In this document: positions 8,001-16,531 of the stretch, piece by piece
How positions within the stretch are numbered: position 1 is the first letter of the stretch
Layout of the letters: each line of letters opens with the position of its first letter
Notes under the pieces: model-generated
Told to the model about the DNA's origin: nothing
The model's database searches: none
Seen by the model: the letters and a program-made list of their open reading frames with translations, nothing else
DNA from: Planctomycetota bacterium
GTDB taxonomy: Bacteria > Planctomycetota > UBA1135
Length of the DNA: 64,000 nt
Assembly: GCA_002705055.1 (NCBI GenBank)
Contig: PAHY01000003.1
Coordinates: 1 to 64,000 of the forward strand
Direction of reading: 5' to 3'
Translations under genes and position numbers: made by a program

Positions 8001-10970
8001 CTCTGCGTACAGAAGATCGCCTTCGTTATTGACTTTGAACTTCCGGTGCTGATCCCACCAGACACGCGTTGGCGATGCTGGCGTTCCTTCGATTCCACCG
8101 ACTTCGATTTCGCGCACGTATCCGCGCGAGTTGTACTTGTACTCGGCCGCCGTGTACTTCGTAGCTTCCGCCTCTTTGTATTTCCGGCGGAGCCGGCCAA
8201 ATGCGTCGAAGGTCTGGTAGTTCTTCAGCCCGATTGAGTCTCGCCATGCGAGCAGACGCCCACGGTCGTCGTAGGCGTCAAGAACTGTTCCCGTTCCGTC
8301 GCCGGCCTCCCAGACGGTCTCCGTCTTGCCGTACCCGCCACCTGTTTGTGGGTCCCAGTTTCGTGTGACCTTCGCAAGAAGGTGGAGCGCACCCGTAGTC
8401 GCCAGGTCGTATTCGTACTTGTAGACGAAAGCACCTAGGTCCTCGTCCTGGCCGTTCCACTCGTGGATCTCTGTGATGTAGCCGTCCTTGTCGTAGAACA
8501 GCTCGCGGTCCTTCTCGAATGCTCCATTCAGGCCAGTCGTGTCGACACGAGTGATCTGGCTCGCAGCGTCATAGAAGTACTCAATCGCCTCCGACGGCTT
8601 GGTTCCCGCGGTGTCGTGAACAAAGGACTTATGCGGGAGTCCGCGATCGTTGTACCAGTACTCGAAGGTCCGCTCGCCACTGGTCCCGGAGTAGTTCTGG
8701 TGGATGAAGATGGGGAATCCGCGGTCGTCCCACTCGTACTTCGTCTTCGAGTTGTCCGGGTGCGTGACTTCGGACTTCCGACCGAGTGAGTCGTAACTGA
8801 TTGAAGTCGTCCAGCTCTCCGCATTGAGGAGATCGTCGTACTTCACCGTGACGACACGGTATGCCTGACCTCCCGTGCCAAGCGTCCACGTCTTCTTTGC
8901 AACCGCAACTCCGTCGAGACGCTCTTCGCGGGTCTCCATGACACCGTTCGTGTGCCATGTGAAGTGCTCTTCGCGCGATTCGTAGACTGGAGGACCTGCC
9001 TCGACCTGAATGTCGCCGTAGTTGACCGACTCAAGTCGTCCATTACTCGTATTCCAAGTGAAGTTGACTCGGATATGACCGGACGCCGGATCATTGCCCC
9101 CGCACGCCGGGTCAGAACACTCGTCACCTGGAAGCTCCTGATCATCAGCGTTGCGAACCGCATCGCGGGCGGTCATGCGCAGGAAGTACTTGCTGGTTGG
9201 AGGGTCGAAGACCGTCCACTCAAATCGTTCGACTCGCCAGTTCGCCTCTGCTGCGTCACCCGTCCAGACCGATTCGATTCGCCCTTCGTTCGTGTAATAG
9301 AACTCTTGGACCATCCCGTCTGGGAATGTGATCTTGGAAACGCGCCCGCATCCACAACTACTGTCGTACTCGTAGATCGTGTCACGCCAATCAGTCGGCA
9401 CACCCTGACCGTCGACAGCCACTACCTCACGAAGGCGGGAAACGCGATTACTCGCGTCGACATAGAACCGACGGCGCTGACCTTCAGCGCTCAGGTACTC
9501 ATTGAAGGTCCCGAAGGTATCGGTCGACCCATAGGTATACGTCCCAACTCCGAGCTGAGTGTCCCCACCTCGGATGACCGTGTTTGCTTTGAACGAGTTC
9601 GACTGATAGGTGAACTCGACGAGAGGAGAATCATCAGAGTCCTTGACCTTCTTCAGCAGCGTCCCATCTACCCGATTGATGTACTCGTACTCCCGAAGAA
9701 TGGGGTCCCAATGGCCGTTTCCGCTGGTCGGGTGCTCTTTCCAGGTTTCGACGCCTTCAACCTCGACCAGGTCGGCCTTCCCTGTCGACGGGAACGCATA
9801 ATCGTATGAGACCGACATGAGCTCACTCGTCTGAGTCGAATCCCACACGGCAACCTTGCTCACAAGTGCGGCATCGGTGCGCCAGTCCACCTCGATGTGG
9901 CGGCCTTCCGCATCAACGACAAAATCGAGCACCCATTCCGTTGCAAATGCGACACCGTTCAGACTGGTGTCGTCCGCATCGATGTAGTAGTACTCCAAAA
10001 CGTTGTCGAACTGGTCCTCGACTGTCTTGAGATAGAAGATGTCCTCGGACGCCTCGAGCCGCTCATAGACACGCTTGTTGCCTGACGTCAGGTACTCAAT
10101 GAACTCGTCATTCGCCTGGCCGGTGCCTTCAATGTACTCATAGAAGACTTTGCCCGAGTCGTCCTTGAACCAAGTCCTCGAGTTCGCGATGAAGGGCTGG
10201 TTATAGACCTTGGTGTGGCTCGCGCCGCGAGCAACCACGATGACTTCCGGCTCGGACAGATCCCAGCCGCGAACCTCAATGTGCCTCTTGAGGGAGTTCT
10301 CCCACCCCGCTCCAAAGTCGCCATTGAAGGTCTTCATTGCGGAATAGAAGGATCGGCTCAGTACGAAGTCCGGCCCGATCGATGGGAGTCGAAGATCGAC
10401 CTCTTTCCACACGACCTCGCCAGTCGCGGCCTTCACCGAGGGCGAGTCGAGTGTGCGCGGACGAACAACTGCGTCCGAGATCGCTGTCGAAGGCGAGACT
10501 GGCTCCTTCCACAGGTCATGAACTGGTGGAATGCCCCCAGAAGCCATTGGCCCCATCGGACCGCCTCCGCTTGGCGAGGGTCCACCTCCGTCATCTCCAT
10601 CATCTGAATCGCCGTCCGCCGGCTCCTCGTCATCATCACAGGGGTCATCTCCAACGACCGCAACAGTGCCTGTAGCTGCTCCCTCGCCATAGCTAGCGTC
10701 TGGCTTTGGACACGGGTCCGTCTCTTCCGCACTCTCTGACGCAGGGTGCGATGTACTTACTCCTTCAGCTTCGTCGTCGCAATTTGGCGACCGGTCGCTC
10801 AGTGCAGATCCCGGGTCTGTCAGTTCATCGGGCTGACTGCTATTGGTATCAGGGATGTAGGTCGTCGCAAATGAGCCCACATCGACCGCGAGCGCGAATA
10901 CTGGGGCCAGCAGTATGAGCAAGACGAACAACTTCACGGCAATGCCGTGACGAGAAATGACTCGTGGCAT
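5067..10970 (-). CDS. RHS/YD-repeat polymorphic toxin with DUF4258-like C-terminal toxin domain
   Basis: A 1967-residue protein. A signal peptide (VKLFVLLILLAPVFALA) is followed by an acidic Asp/Glu and Gly/Pro-rich linker (about residues 60-145), a DUF6531-like start (TGEVVWKEVDLRLPS..LSRSFYS) and more than a thousand residues of YD repeats that should fold into a closed shell. The RHS core motif ends in GYYDIRARWYDPRTGSF..DPLGLS at about residue 1743. The last 224 residues are the variable tip. It has a hydrophobic segment (LLIGALIVIAAP...GLAGICLLLFSV) and a domain from about residue 1889: HAEERIGG, GVSKEAIEDAVKNP, then a C-terminal VVLNPDGVVVTAW. That pattern resembles DUF4258, a BECR-fold RNase-like toxin domain. 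It is probably delivered to competitor cells. Base composition is lower in GC than in the genes beyond 11.6 kb. Confidence 0.85.
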   Translation of the reverse strand: MPRVISRHGIAVKLFVLLILLAPVFALAVDVGSFATTYIPDTNSSQPDELTDPGSALSDRSPNCDDEAEGVSTSHPASESAEETDPCPKPDASYGEGAATGTVAVVGDDPCDDDEEPADGDSDDGDDGGGPSPSGGGPMGPMASGGIPPVHDLWKEPVSPSTAISDAVVRPRTLDSPSVKAATGEVVWKEVDLRLPSIGPDFVLSRSFYSAMKTFNGDFGAGWENSLKRHIEVRGWDLSEPEVIVVARGASHTKVYNQPFIANSRTWFKDDSGKVFYEYIEGTGQANDEFIEYLTSGNKRVYERLEASEDIFYLKTVEDQFDNVLEYYYIDADDTSLNGVAFATEWVLDFVVDAEGRHIEVDWRTDAALVSKVAVWDSTQTSELMSVSYDYAFPSTGKADLVEVEGVETWKEHPTSGNGHWDPILREYEYINRVDGTLLKKVKDSDDSPLVEFTYQSNSFKANTVIRGGDTQLGVGTYTYGSTDTFGTFNEYLSAEGQRRRFYVDASNRVSRLREVVAVDGQGVPTDWRDTIYEYDSSCGCGRVSKITFPDGMVQEFYYTNEGRIESVWTGDAAEANWRVERFEWTVFDPPTSKYFLRMTARDAVRNADDQELPGDECSDPACGGNDPASGHIRVNFTWNTSNGRLESVNYGDIQVEAGPPVYESREEHFTWHTNGVMETREERLDGVAVAKKTWTLGTGGQAYRVVTVKYDDLLNAESWTTSISYDSLGRKSEVTHPDNSKTKYEWDDRGFPIFIHQNYSGTSGERTFEYWYNDRGLPHKSFVHDTAGTKPSEAIEYFYDAASQITRVDTTGLNGAFEKDRELFYDKDGYITEIHEWNGQDEDLGAFVYKYEYDLATTGALHLLAKVTRNWDPQTGGGYGKTETVWEAGDGTGTVLDAYDDRGRLLAWRDSIGLKNYQTFDAFGRLRRKYKEAEATKYTAAEYKYNSRGYVREIEVGGIEGTPASPTRVWWDQHRKFKVNNEGDLLYAEVYEGQGGAQALVPSRRQEFDIDGWGRVLSHSVYHGKRDATASMVQIAVSEYDYDALGRVTQRRWLEDVAQSTNVDTVDVTYNDVLRQVETVRTVTGSNGFSEKWVTKYDALGRPYEDIQHEWNASTSTFGATRTWKTSWDFLDRAWASEDPLGVRFEQEFDGRGRVDWEKRVAAGGGASHTTDYQYHTTNGTLWKVVDAEGAVTQFDTDPLDFNRLLKTTYADGRFEEIDSRDSYGRITGLSDSRTDLARTLTYSYGRLISDVATWGSNNNIVGPAKLTWEYDIEDREVTSKVYTESGGAYTQVWETNRDFNWIGELVSETQGAGGDAMTWGFESGYSGELRRVDYPTGLGLTKGVFQYADDGRPESAQYHDSALVADYQFAYHGGRLATRTDLESDIRLETGHDGWGHLTKVEWAHDDGSTWDLLDGQERAFDTASRVIARKRSIDTNGEVFEHDAFGRLEDWYQGVPNALAHTPGSAPSTWGTLESYDLNKVYARTQVTKQVSGQSATTETYGSTGGAHFYDTVPDGQGGTKGRSEYEGYLSDDSDYLFRYDAWGRLAEVERKSDNTIIREHLYDASGRRVRTTDDSGQATRFLYWGGRLAAQFEEGASPANIRTYGYAGGSDSETFVVNTGAGSANGTFDLARDFQGSILALTDRATGDVVERYRYSAFGEVSIEDAQGGALSTSAYANDRFFMGRPLDLETGYYDIRARWYDPRTGSFTSPDPMGAVDSWNMYQYGLATPGTWLDPLGLSASRPDPLLELLSEWKGLDHLDGIGLGDAYGSAGRRESLANEITDLMEEKGVGLDGQPSAPDGLLIGALIVIAAPDPSDATPPGWVVSGLAGICLLLFSVDDPPSYSIPPTLLDYLNDQEAGGEGSGAGEEAGAGEVAPPIPEGITGYTPHAEERIGGSRGDGGVSKEAIEDAVKNPTGEVTAEKDEKGRWSYKFPGKDATVVLNPDGVVVTAWPNSSAGRGGN

Positions 10971-11461
10971 GAAAGACTCGAAGGATCGGAAGAAGCGAAA
11001 CTGCCGGACAAATACAGATCTCGTCCGACACGATCAATCTAGCGAACACGGCCATGGCGATTCAATAAATCGTCGAGGCAGCATCTCTCGACGACATCTC
11101 ATGCAAGCCATTTGCACGTATAGACCACTGTGCACCTCTGTGATGTTCACTGCGATGAACTGCCACTCAAGATGACGATGCGCTCAAGATCAAAGAGTCA
11201 GACTTTCCATCGCTCCACCTATAAAGTTCATCGCAAAGTCATCGATTCATACTTCAAACATCAGCATCGAACGAGCGCTCAACGTGCTCGCGTTGGCGAT
11301 TCGCACTTTCATATCGCGCGGGTCCGATCGAGCATGACTTGCGGTCGATACCCATTCTCCATCGCGCAAGCCAAATGATCCGCGCAACGGCTCGGCCCAC
11401 TGAGACGCGGACGCGCCATCACGGTTTTGCCATGTCACAGGACAGGAGTGACCAGCCTCCC
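10971..11461. other. Upstream region of the RHS gene, no gene seen
   Basis: About 490 bases of AT-richer sequence between the RHS start codon and the GC-rich block that begins at 11462. It presumably contains the RHS promoter, but I could not identify a clear -35/-10 pair. Short open frames here give no recognisable product. Confidence 0.4.
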
Positions 11462-11476
11462 GGCGACCGGACTCGA
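11462..11476 (-). repeat. Short third copy of the tRNA-Gly T-arm sequence
   Basis: The 15-nt string ggcgaccggactcga is identical to 11596-11610 of the tRNA-Gly and to 4385-4399 of the duplicated copy, in the same orientation. It lies at the point where composition switches from the island to GC-rich chromosome. A chance match of 15 nt in this window is unlikely. It may be a decayed or minimal attachment core. Confidence 0.5.
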
Positions 11477-11588
11477 CGCGAGCGGTGAGCGCAGCGCGCC
11501 GCGCCGCAGGCGCGGCCACCGATTGCGGCGAGTGGGCGGCCGCGACGGACGCTGCCGATGGCGGCTTCGCCGCCAATCGGGCAGCGGA

Positions 11589-11664
11589 TGGAGCGGGCGA
11601 CCGGACTCGAACCGGCGACATTCAGCTTGGGAAGCTGACACTCTACCAACTGAGTTACGCCCGC
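11589..11664 (-). tRNA. tRNA-Gly(CCC)
   Basis: The minus strand folds as a complete tRNA. The 7-bp acceptor is GCGGGCG/CGCCCGC. The D-arm contains AACTCAGTTGGTAGAGT, the anticodon stem-loop is TCAGC-TTCCCAA-GCTGA with anticodon CCC, and the T-arm is GCCGG-TTCGAGT-CCGGT-like. The discriminator is U and the CCA end is encoded. It closely resembles the known bacterial glycine CCC tRNA. Its 3' end faces the island, and part of it is duplicated at 4378-4424. Confidence 0.95.
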
Positions 11665-11848
11665 TCGGACGCCGTTGGCGGAGGGAAATGATAGCAGCCG
11701 GGGCGCGGGCGCAGGGGAGGCGGAAGCGCGGGAGTTTGCCTCGGGGAGCCCGGCTTCGGGCATCCCATCCCGCGCGGCGGCGCGCCCGAAACGGCAAGCA
11801 GCGGACCATCCCGTTGGGACAGCCCGCTGCTGCGCGCGCACGCGCCAC

Positions 11849-12775
11849 CTACTGGATCTGGCGGATGACCACGTTGGTGGTCGCGCCGGCTTCGGCGGCC
11901 TGGATGTACAGGGTGCGGCCGACGGCCGAGGCCGGGACCTGGAAGTTCCATGAACGCGCCCCGCTGCCATCGGCAGCGCCCTTGAAGGCAAGACGCGGGG
12001 CCTCCAGCGCGAGGTCCACGCCCAGCGCGGGCACGGAGGTGCTGCCGATCCCAACCAGGCTGTAGGTCACGGCCTGCAACGCCGAAGGCGTGCCGCCGGT
12101 CACCGTCGCCGTCCCTTGCTGGCCGGCCACCAGAGTCGACACGTCGACGCGATACGGGCGGGTCGCGAACGCGAGGCCGCTCACGGTCAGGGAGCCGACG
12201 TTGTCGTCGTAGTAGCCGGGCAGGCCGTTGAAGCTGAAGCTGTCGGCGAAGCCCAGGAAGAGCCGCGTCGCGCCGGGCGGCACGTGGAAGATCTGCTGCG
12301 CGCCGGCAGCCTGACCGTCACCGATGAAGAAGGGCTGGCGCAGCGCCGGGCTCAGCTCGGCGAAGTCGTAGTTGCTGAAGCTGAGTCCGGTAGGTGCCGG
12401 GTCCGCCGGCTCGTCCGGACCGACGAAGACACCGACCAGGAACATCTGCCGGCCCGTGCCGCCGATCGAAGCGATGCCATCCCAGGCCTGCACGCCGGTG
12501 TTGTACAGAGAGCCACCGTCGGCGCCATTCATCGCACCGTTCGGCCCGCAGCAGCCGACCTGGCCCGTCACCCCGCCGACCGTGAACCAGCCGGCGTCTT
12601 CGGGAACGGCGACTTCAACCGGGAGCAGGCCAGGGCCGCCACCGCCCGGGTCCTCGGGCGCGGCGTGGCCGCTGCCGTAGATGTTGGCGCGACCATCGAC
12701 GGTCTGCGCGGAGAGCGGTGCGGCGACGAGCAGCAGGGCCGCACCGAGGGCGGGAATAAGGGGAGAGGGGGCCAT
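11849..12775 (-). CDS. Secreted protein with planctomycete-type beta C-terminal domain
   Basis: A 308-residue protein with a signal peptide (LIPALGAALLLVAAPLSAQ). The N-terminal domain (GWFTVGGVTGQVGCCGPNGAMNG, then GRQMFLVGVFVGPDEP and PGATRLFLGFADSFSFNG..GYYDDNVGSLTVS) looks like a carbohydrate-binding or PA14/lectin-like beta sandwich of exported proteins; it contains a Cys-Cys pair. From about residue 205 a second beta domain (YRVDVSTLVAGQQGTATVTGG...RTLYIQAAEAG) matches the tail found in many secreted proteins of this lineage. It is divergent to the metalloprotease gene. No catalytic residues are visible, so the function is unknown and likely structural or adhesive. Confidence 0.65.
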   Translation of the reverse strand: MAPSPLIPALGAALLLVAAPLSAQTVDGRANIYGSGHAAPEDPGGGGPGLLPVEVAVPEDAGWFTVGGVTGQVGCCGPNGAMNGADGGSLYNTGVQAWDGIASIGGTGRQMFLVGVFVGPDEPADPAPTGLSFSNYDFAELSPALRQPFFIGDGQAAGAQQIFHVPPGATRLFLGFADSFSFNGLPGYYDDNVGSLTVSGLAFATRPYRVDVSTLVAGQQGTATVTGGTPSALQAVTYSLVGIGSTSVPALGVDLALEAPRLAFKGAADGSGARSWNFQVPASAVGRTLYIQAAEAGATTNVVIRQIQ

Positions 12776-12886
12776 TCCGAAAGGCTAACTAAGAGTTCGG
12801 ATTGTGGCCAACTCTCCCCGGCGTGGGCTGCCAGCGCCGCCGCAGGGGCCGCAGGAGTTTGCATCGTGCGGTAACTTGGTTTCGGC

Positions 12887-15800
12887 ATGTCGTTCCCTCC
12901 AGCCTCCCCTCGACTGACGGCCCTCCCCCGCCTCCTGCTACTCGCCGCCGCCCTGGCCGCGCCGGGCTGCGCGCCGAGCGCCGGCTCCACCGCCCAAGAC
13001 GCCTGGCGCAGCGCCGCCATCGAGCGCTGGGGCACTGAGAGCTTCGAGGTCCTCGAGCTGCGGCTCCCGGAAGCCATCGAACAGGCCCTCGCCGCCGGCG
13101 AAGTCCCCCACAATGCCCCGGCCCAGCTGCGCGTCCCGCTGACGATCGACGGCTACCCGACGACCCTCCAGCTGGTCCAGCACTCGCTCCGCACGACCGA
13201 CTTCGCCGCGCAGACCTGGAGCGAGGCCGGCTACGCCCCCGCCACCGAACTCGCCGCGCCGCTGACCTACCGCGGCACCGCCGCCGGCATGCCGGACCTC
13301 ACCGTCCTGGCCGGCATCACCGACGTAGGCCTGCGCGCGCTGATCCTGCCGACGCACGGCGAGCCGCTGCGCCTGATGGGCGCGCGCGAGCTCGACCCGG
13401 CCGCGCCAGCCTCCACCTATCTGCTCGGCCCCGCGCAGAACCTGGACGCGGTCGACCTGCACTGCGAAGCGATCGAGCCGGAGTTCGAAGGCGAAGAGCT
13501 GCTCGGCCAGCAGAACAACCAGAACACCCCGCCCCCGCCCGGCGGCATGACCCCGCCCGTCCAGCCCGACTGCGTCAGCCGCGGCAAGATCGCCTTCGAC
13601 TGCGACTTCCAGTACTACGTCAACCGCGGCAGCAGCGTGCCCAACACGATCGCGCGGGTCGAGGCGCACATGAACGAGGTCGACTATCACTATGCGCGCG
13701 ATGTGCGCATCACGATGCCGATCTCGCACATCGTCGTGCGGACCACGCAGTTCTACTTCCCGGTCGACGGCGGCGATCTGCTGAACATCTTCGGCGCCGA
13801 GTGGAACGCCAACATGGGTCACGTCGATCGCGACCTGGCCCATCTGATGACCGCCAAGAACAACATCCAGTACGGCGGCCTGGCCTGGGTCGGCACGGTG
13901 TGCACGAACCTGGCTTACGCCTGGAGCCTGGACAGCGCCGGCATCGTCAGCCACGAGACCGGCCACAACTGGGGCAGCGGCCACTGCCACGACGGCAGCC
14001 CGTGCAACAATATGTGCGGCGCCTGCCTGTACATCGCGCCGAACACGCGCGCGATCATCGACAGCTTCCGCGACAGCCGCTGGTGCCTGGATCAGGTGCC
14101 GTACCGCAGCCCGGTGCCGCCGTACACCTCGCTCGCCGACCAGGCGACCTTCCTGGCCAGCGAGCTACTGGAGGGCCCGGTTTGGATCGACCCGCTGGCC
14201 AACGACGAAGACGGCAACTGCGATCCGATTCAGCTCACCCAGCTCGACGCGCAGAGCGCGCGCGGCGTGCCGCTGAACATCGTGCAGGGTCCGCAGCCGG
14301 ACGGGCGCGACCGCGTGATCTACGACGTCGGCAGCGCGCCGATTGTCGGGCTGGACAGCTTCTCTTACCTAGGCGCCAGCAAGGACGGCCTGGCCGCGGG
14401 CGGCGACGTGGCGGTGCTCATCCAGCCGACCCGCCAGGTCCAGGGCTGGCCGCTCGATGAAGGCAGCGGCACCACCACCGCCGATCGCCTCAACCCCGCG
14501 AGCCAGGCCACGATCCAGGGCGCCAGCTGGACCACCGGCTATGACGGCAGCGCGCTCGCCTTCGATGGCGTCGACGACTACGTCACCATCCCGGCCTTCA
14601 ACATCAGCGCGCGCCATCTGACGATGACGATGTGGCTGAAGCGCGAAGGCAACGCCAGCTTCTTCCCCGGCCTGCTGATGGCCCGCGGCCCGGGCGTCGA
14701 GAGCGGCATCAACCTCGGCACCCACGGAGAGCTGCGCTACACCTGGGAGGACAGCCTGAGTTCGCGCACCTGGGATACCGGCCTCGAGCTGCCGACCGGG
14801 CAGTGGGTGTTCGCCGCGCTGGTGGTCGAGCCCGAGCAGGTGCGGATGTACCTCGGCAACAGCAACGGCCTGCTCGAGGCGAGCCGCAGCGAATCCCACC
14901 CGCTGCAGTCCTGGTTCACCGAGCTGCACCTCGGCCACGACCCGGACTACCCGAACGACCGCTTCTTCCAGGGCGCGATCGACGACGTGCGCGTCTTCCA
15001 CGAAGCCCTGAGCAAGCCGCAGCTCGAACGCCTGGCGCAGTCGGGCGGCCGCCCCGAAGCGCCGGTGCCCGCCGACGGCGCCGCCGGCTCGGCGACGATG
15101 GCCCAGCTCGCCTGGACGCCCGATCCCAACGCGGTCGGTCACGCCGTCTACCTGGGCACCGATTACTGGACGGTCGCGCTCGCCGATCCGAACGACGCCG
15201 AGTACCTGGGTCAGACCGGCGGCGCCGACTTCCCGCTGCCGCCGCTGCAGCCGAACACTCGCTACTACTGGCGGGTCGATTCGCTGTTCCCGGACGTCGA
15301 GACCGGGCGGGTCTGGCAGTTTGAGGTCCCGCCGGCGCACCACTACCCGCTGGACGAGACCTTCGGTGACGTCATCCACGACATCGGCGATGGCCTCGAC
15401 GGCCGCGCCCGCAACGGCGCGCAGCTGGGTCAGCCCGGCGCCACCGCGAAGACCGGCAGCTCGATCCGCTTCGACGGCAACAACGACCAGATCGAGATCC
15501 CGGCGCTGGATCTCTACCAGGACCGCATGACGATCACCGGCTGGGCCCGCCGCAGCGGCGCGCAGGCCGACTTCACCGGGCTGGTCTATTCCCGCGCGGG
15601 CGGCACCGTGGCCGGCCTGCACCTGGGCGATGCGCACGACCTGCGCTACACCTGGAACGGCGACGCCGCGACCTTCAACTGGTCGAGCGGGATCAAGCTG
15701 CCGAACGACGAGTGGGTCTTCGTCGCGCTGGTCGTCGAGCCGCACCAGGCGACGATCTACCGCGGCCGCAACGGCGCGATCAGCTCGGCCACCAACCCGG

Positions 15801-15955
15801 TCGCGCACGCGCCCGAGGAATGGAACGACACCTGGATGATCGGCCGCGACCCGGCCGGCGGCCGCGTCTTGGACGGCTGGTTGGATGACATCCGGGTCTA
15901 TCGTTCGGCGCTGAGCGCCGCCGAAGTGCAGGCGATCTACGACGCCACGCGTTAG
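12887..15955 (+). CDS. Metzincin (reprolysin/ADAM-like) metalloprotease lipoprotein with two LamG-like domains
   Basis: 1022 residues. The lipoprotein signal LLLLAAALAAPGC places the lipidated cysteine at residue 28. A propeptide-like region follows, then a metzincin catalytic domain with the zinc site H356-E357-T-G-H360-N-W-G-S-G-H366, the HExGHNxGxxH form typical of M12B/M84-like enzymes. A Cys-rich segment (HCHDGSPCNNMCGACLY) comes directly after. The rest holds two LamG/concanavalin-like modules (about residues 520-720 and 820-1020), each ending in a DDVRVF or DDIRVY motif with a final ALS..., separated by a fibronectin-III-like segment. It is predicted to be tethered to a membrane facing outward and to degrade proteins, with LamG modules binding glycans or protein surfaces. 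It converges on the next gene with a 4-nt overlap. Confidence 0.8.
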   Translation: MSFPPASPRLTALPRLLLLAAALAAPGCAPSAGSTAQDAWRSAAIERWGTESFEVLELRLPEAIEQALAAGEVPHNAPAQLRVPLTIDGYPTTLQLVQHSLRTTDFAAQTWSEAGYAPATELAAPLTYRGTAAGMPDLTVLAGITDVGLRALILPTHGEPLRLMGARELDPAAPASTYLLGPAQNLDAVDLHCEAIEPEFEGEELLGQQNNQNTPPPPGGMTPPVQPDCVSRGKIAFDCDFQYYVNRGSSVPNTIARVEAHMNEVDYHYARDVRITMPISHIVVRTTQFYFPVDGGDLLNIFGAEWNANMGHVDRDLAHLMTAKNNIQYGGLAWVGTVCTNLAYAWSLDSAGIVSHETGHNWGSGHCHDGSPCNNMCGACLYIAPNTRAIIDSFRDSRWCLDQVPYRSPVPPYTSLADQATFLASELLEGPVWIDPLANDEDGNCDPIQLTQLDAQSARGVPLNIVQGPQPDGRDRVIYDVGSAPIVGLDSFSYLGASKDGLAAGGDVAVLIQPTRQVQGWPLDEGSGTTTADRLNPASQATIQGASWTTGYDGSALAFDGVDDYVTIPAFNISARHLTMTMWLKREGNASFFPGLLMARGPGVESGINLGTHGELRYTWEDSLSSRTWDTGLELPTGQWVFAALVVEPEQVRMYLGNSNGLLEASRSESHPLQSWFTELHLGHDPDYPNDRFFQGAIDDVRVFHEALSKPQLERLAQSGGRPEAPVPADGAAGSATMAQLAWTPDPNAVGHAVYLGTDYWTVALADPNDAEYLGQTGGADFPLPPLQPNTRYYWRVDSLFPDVETGRVWQFEVPPAHHYPLDETFGDVIHDIGDGLDGRARNGAQLGQPGATAKTGSSIRFDGNNDQIEIPALDLYQDRMTITGWARRSGAQADFTGLVYSRAGGTVAGLHLGDAHDLRYTWNGDAATFNWSSGIKLPNDEWVFVALVVEPHQATIYRGRNGAISSATNPVAHAPEEWNDTWMIGRDPAGGRVLDGWLDDIRVYRSALSAAEVQAIYDATR

Positions 15956-16521
15956 GAGCCCGCTTCGCCCGCCGCGTTCAGGCGCGCCACCACCGCGTTC
16001 AGCTCGAGCGCGAGGCGGGCGCTGTAGCCGGCGTCGGCGAACCAGACGACCTGGCCCTTCTGGTCGAGCACCAGGACTCGCGTGTTGCGGCCACGCTCGG
16101 TGCCGGTCAGCTCCGCGATCGGTCGCGCCGCGTCGCCGTAGAAGGTGACGACCGCGCCCCAGTCCTCCTTCGGGATCCCCAAGCGCATGCCGTCGTCGAT
16201 CCAGCCGGAGATCACCGTGGGCACCAGCCCCGGGATCGTCGGCAGCTCGTAGAGCCGCGCGTCGACGCCGGCCTGCAGCAGCCCTAGCAGCCAGCGGTCG
16301 ATGTCGAACTGGGCGTTCTGCTTGTAGCCGACCAGCAGCACCGCCACTTCGCCGGCGACGGCCTCGGGCAGCCGCACTTCTTCGCCTTCCAGCGACTCAC
16401 CCACGACGATCGGGAAGGACTCCCCCATCGGATTGCGATTGGGAATCGGGCTCGAGCAGGACAGCGCTCCGCCGCCTGCGAGCAGCGCCAGCCCCATCAG
16501 AATCAGCAGACCGCGTTTCAT
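15952..16521 (-). CDS. Lipoprotein with thioredoxin-like (ATP10-like) fold, tentative
   Basis: 189 residues from the ATG at 16521. A lipoprotein signal (LLILMGLALLAGGGALSC) is followed by a domain with FPIVVGESLEGEEVRLPEA, AVLLVGYKQNAQFDIDRW, and a late TRVLVLDQKGQVVWFADAGY strand pair. This order resembles thioredoxin-fold proteins without the CxxC, in particular the ATP10-type family. No redox cysteine is present in the domain, so enzymatic thiol activity is unlikely. It starts 10 nt after the photolyase stop and is probably cotranscribed with it. The fold call is a resemblance only. Confidence 0.5.
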   Translation of the reverse strand: MKRGLLILMGLALLAGGGALSCSSPIPNRNPMGESFPIVVGESLEGEEVRLPEAVAGEVAVLLVGYKQNAQFDIDRWLLGLLQAGVDARLYELPTIPGLVPTVISGWIDDGMRLGIPKEDWGAVVTFYGDAARPIAELTGTERGRNTRVLVLDQKGQVVWFADAGYSARLALELNAVVARLNAAGEAGS

Positions 16522-16531
16522 TCCGATCAGC

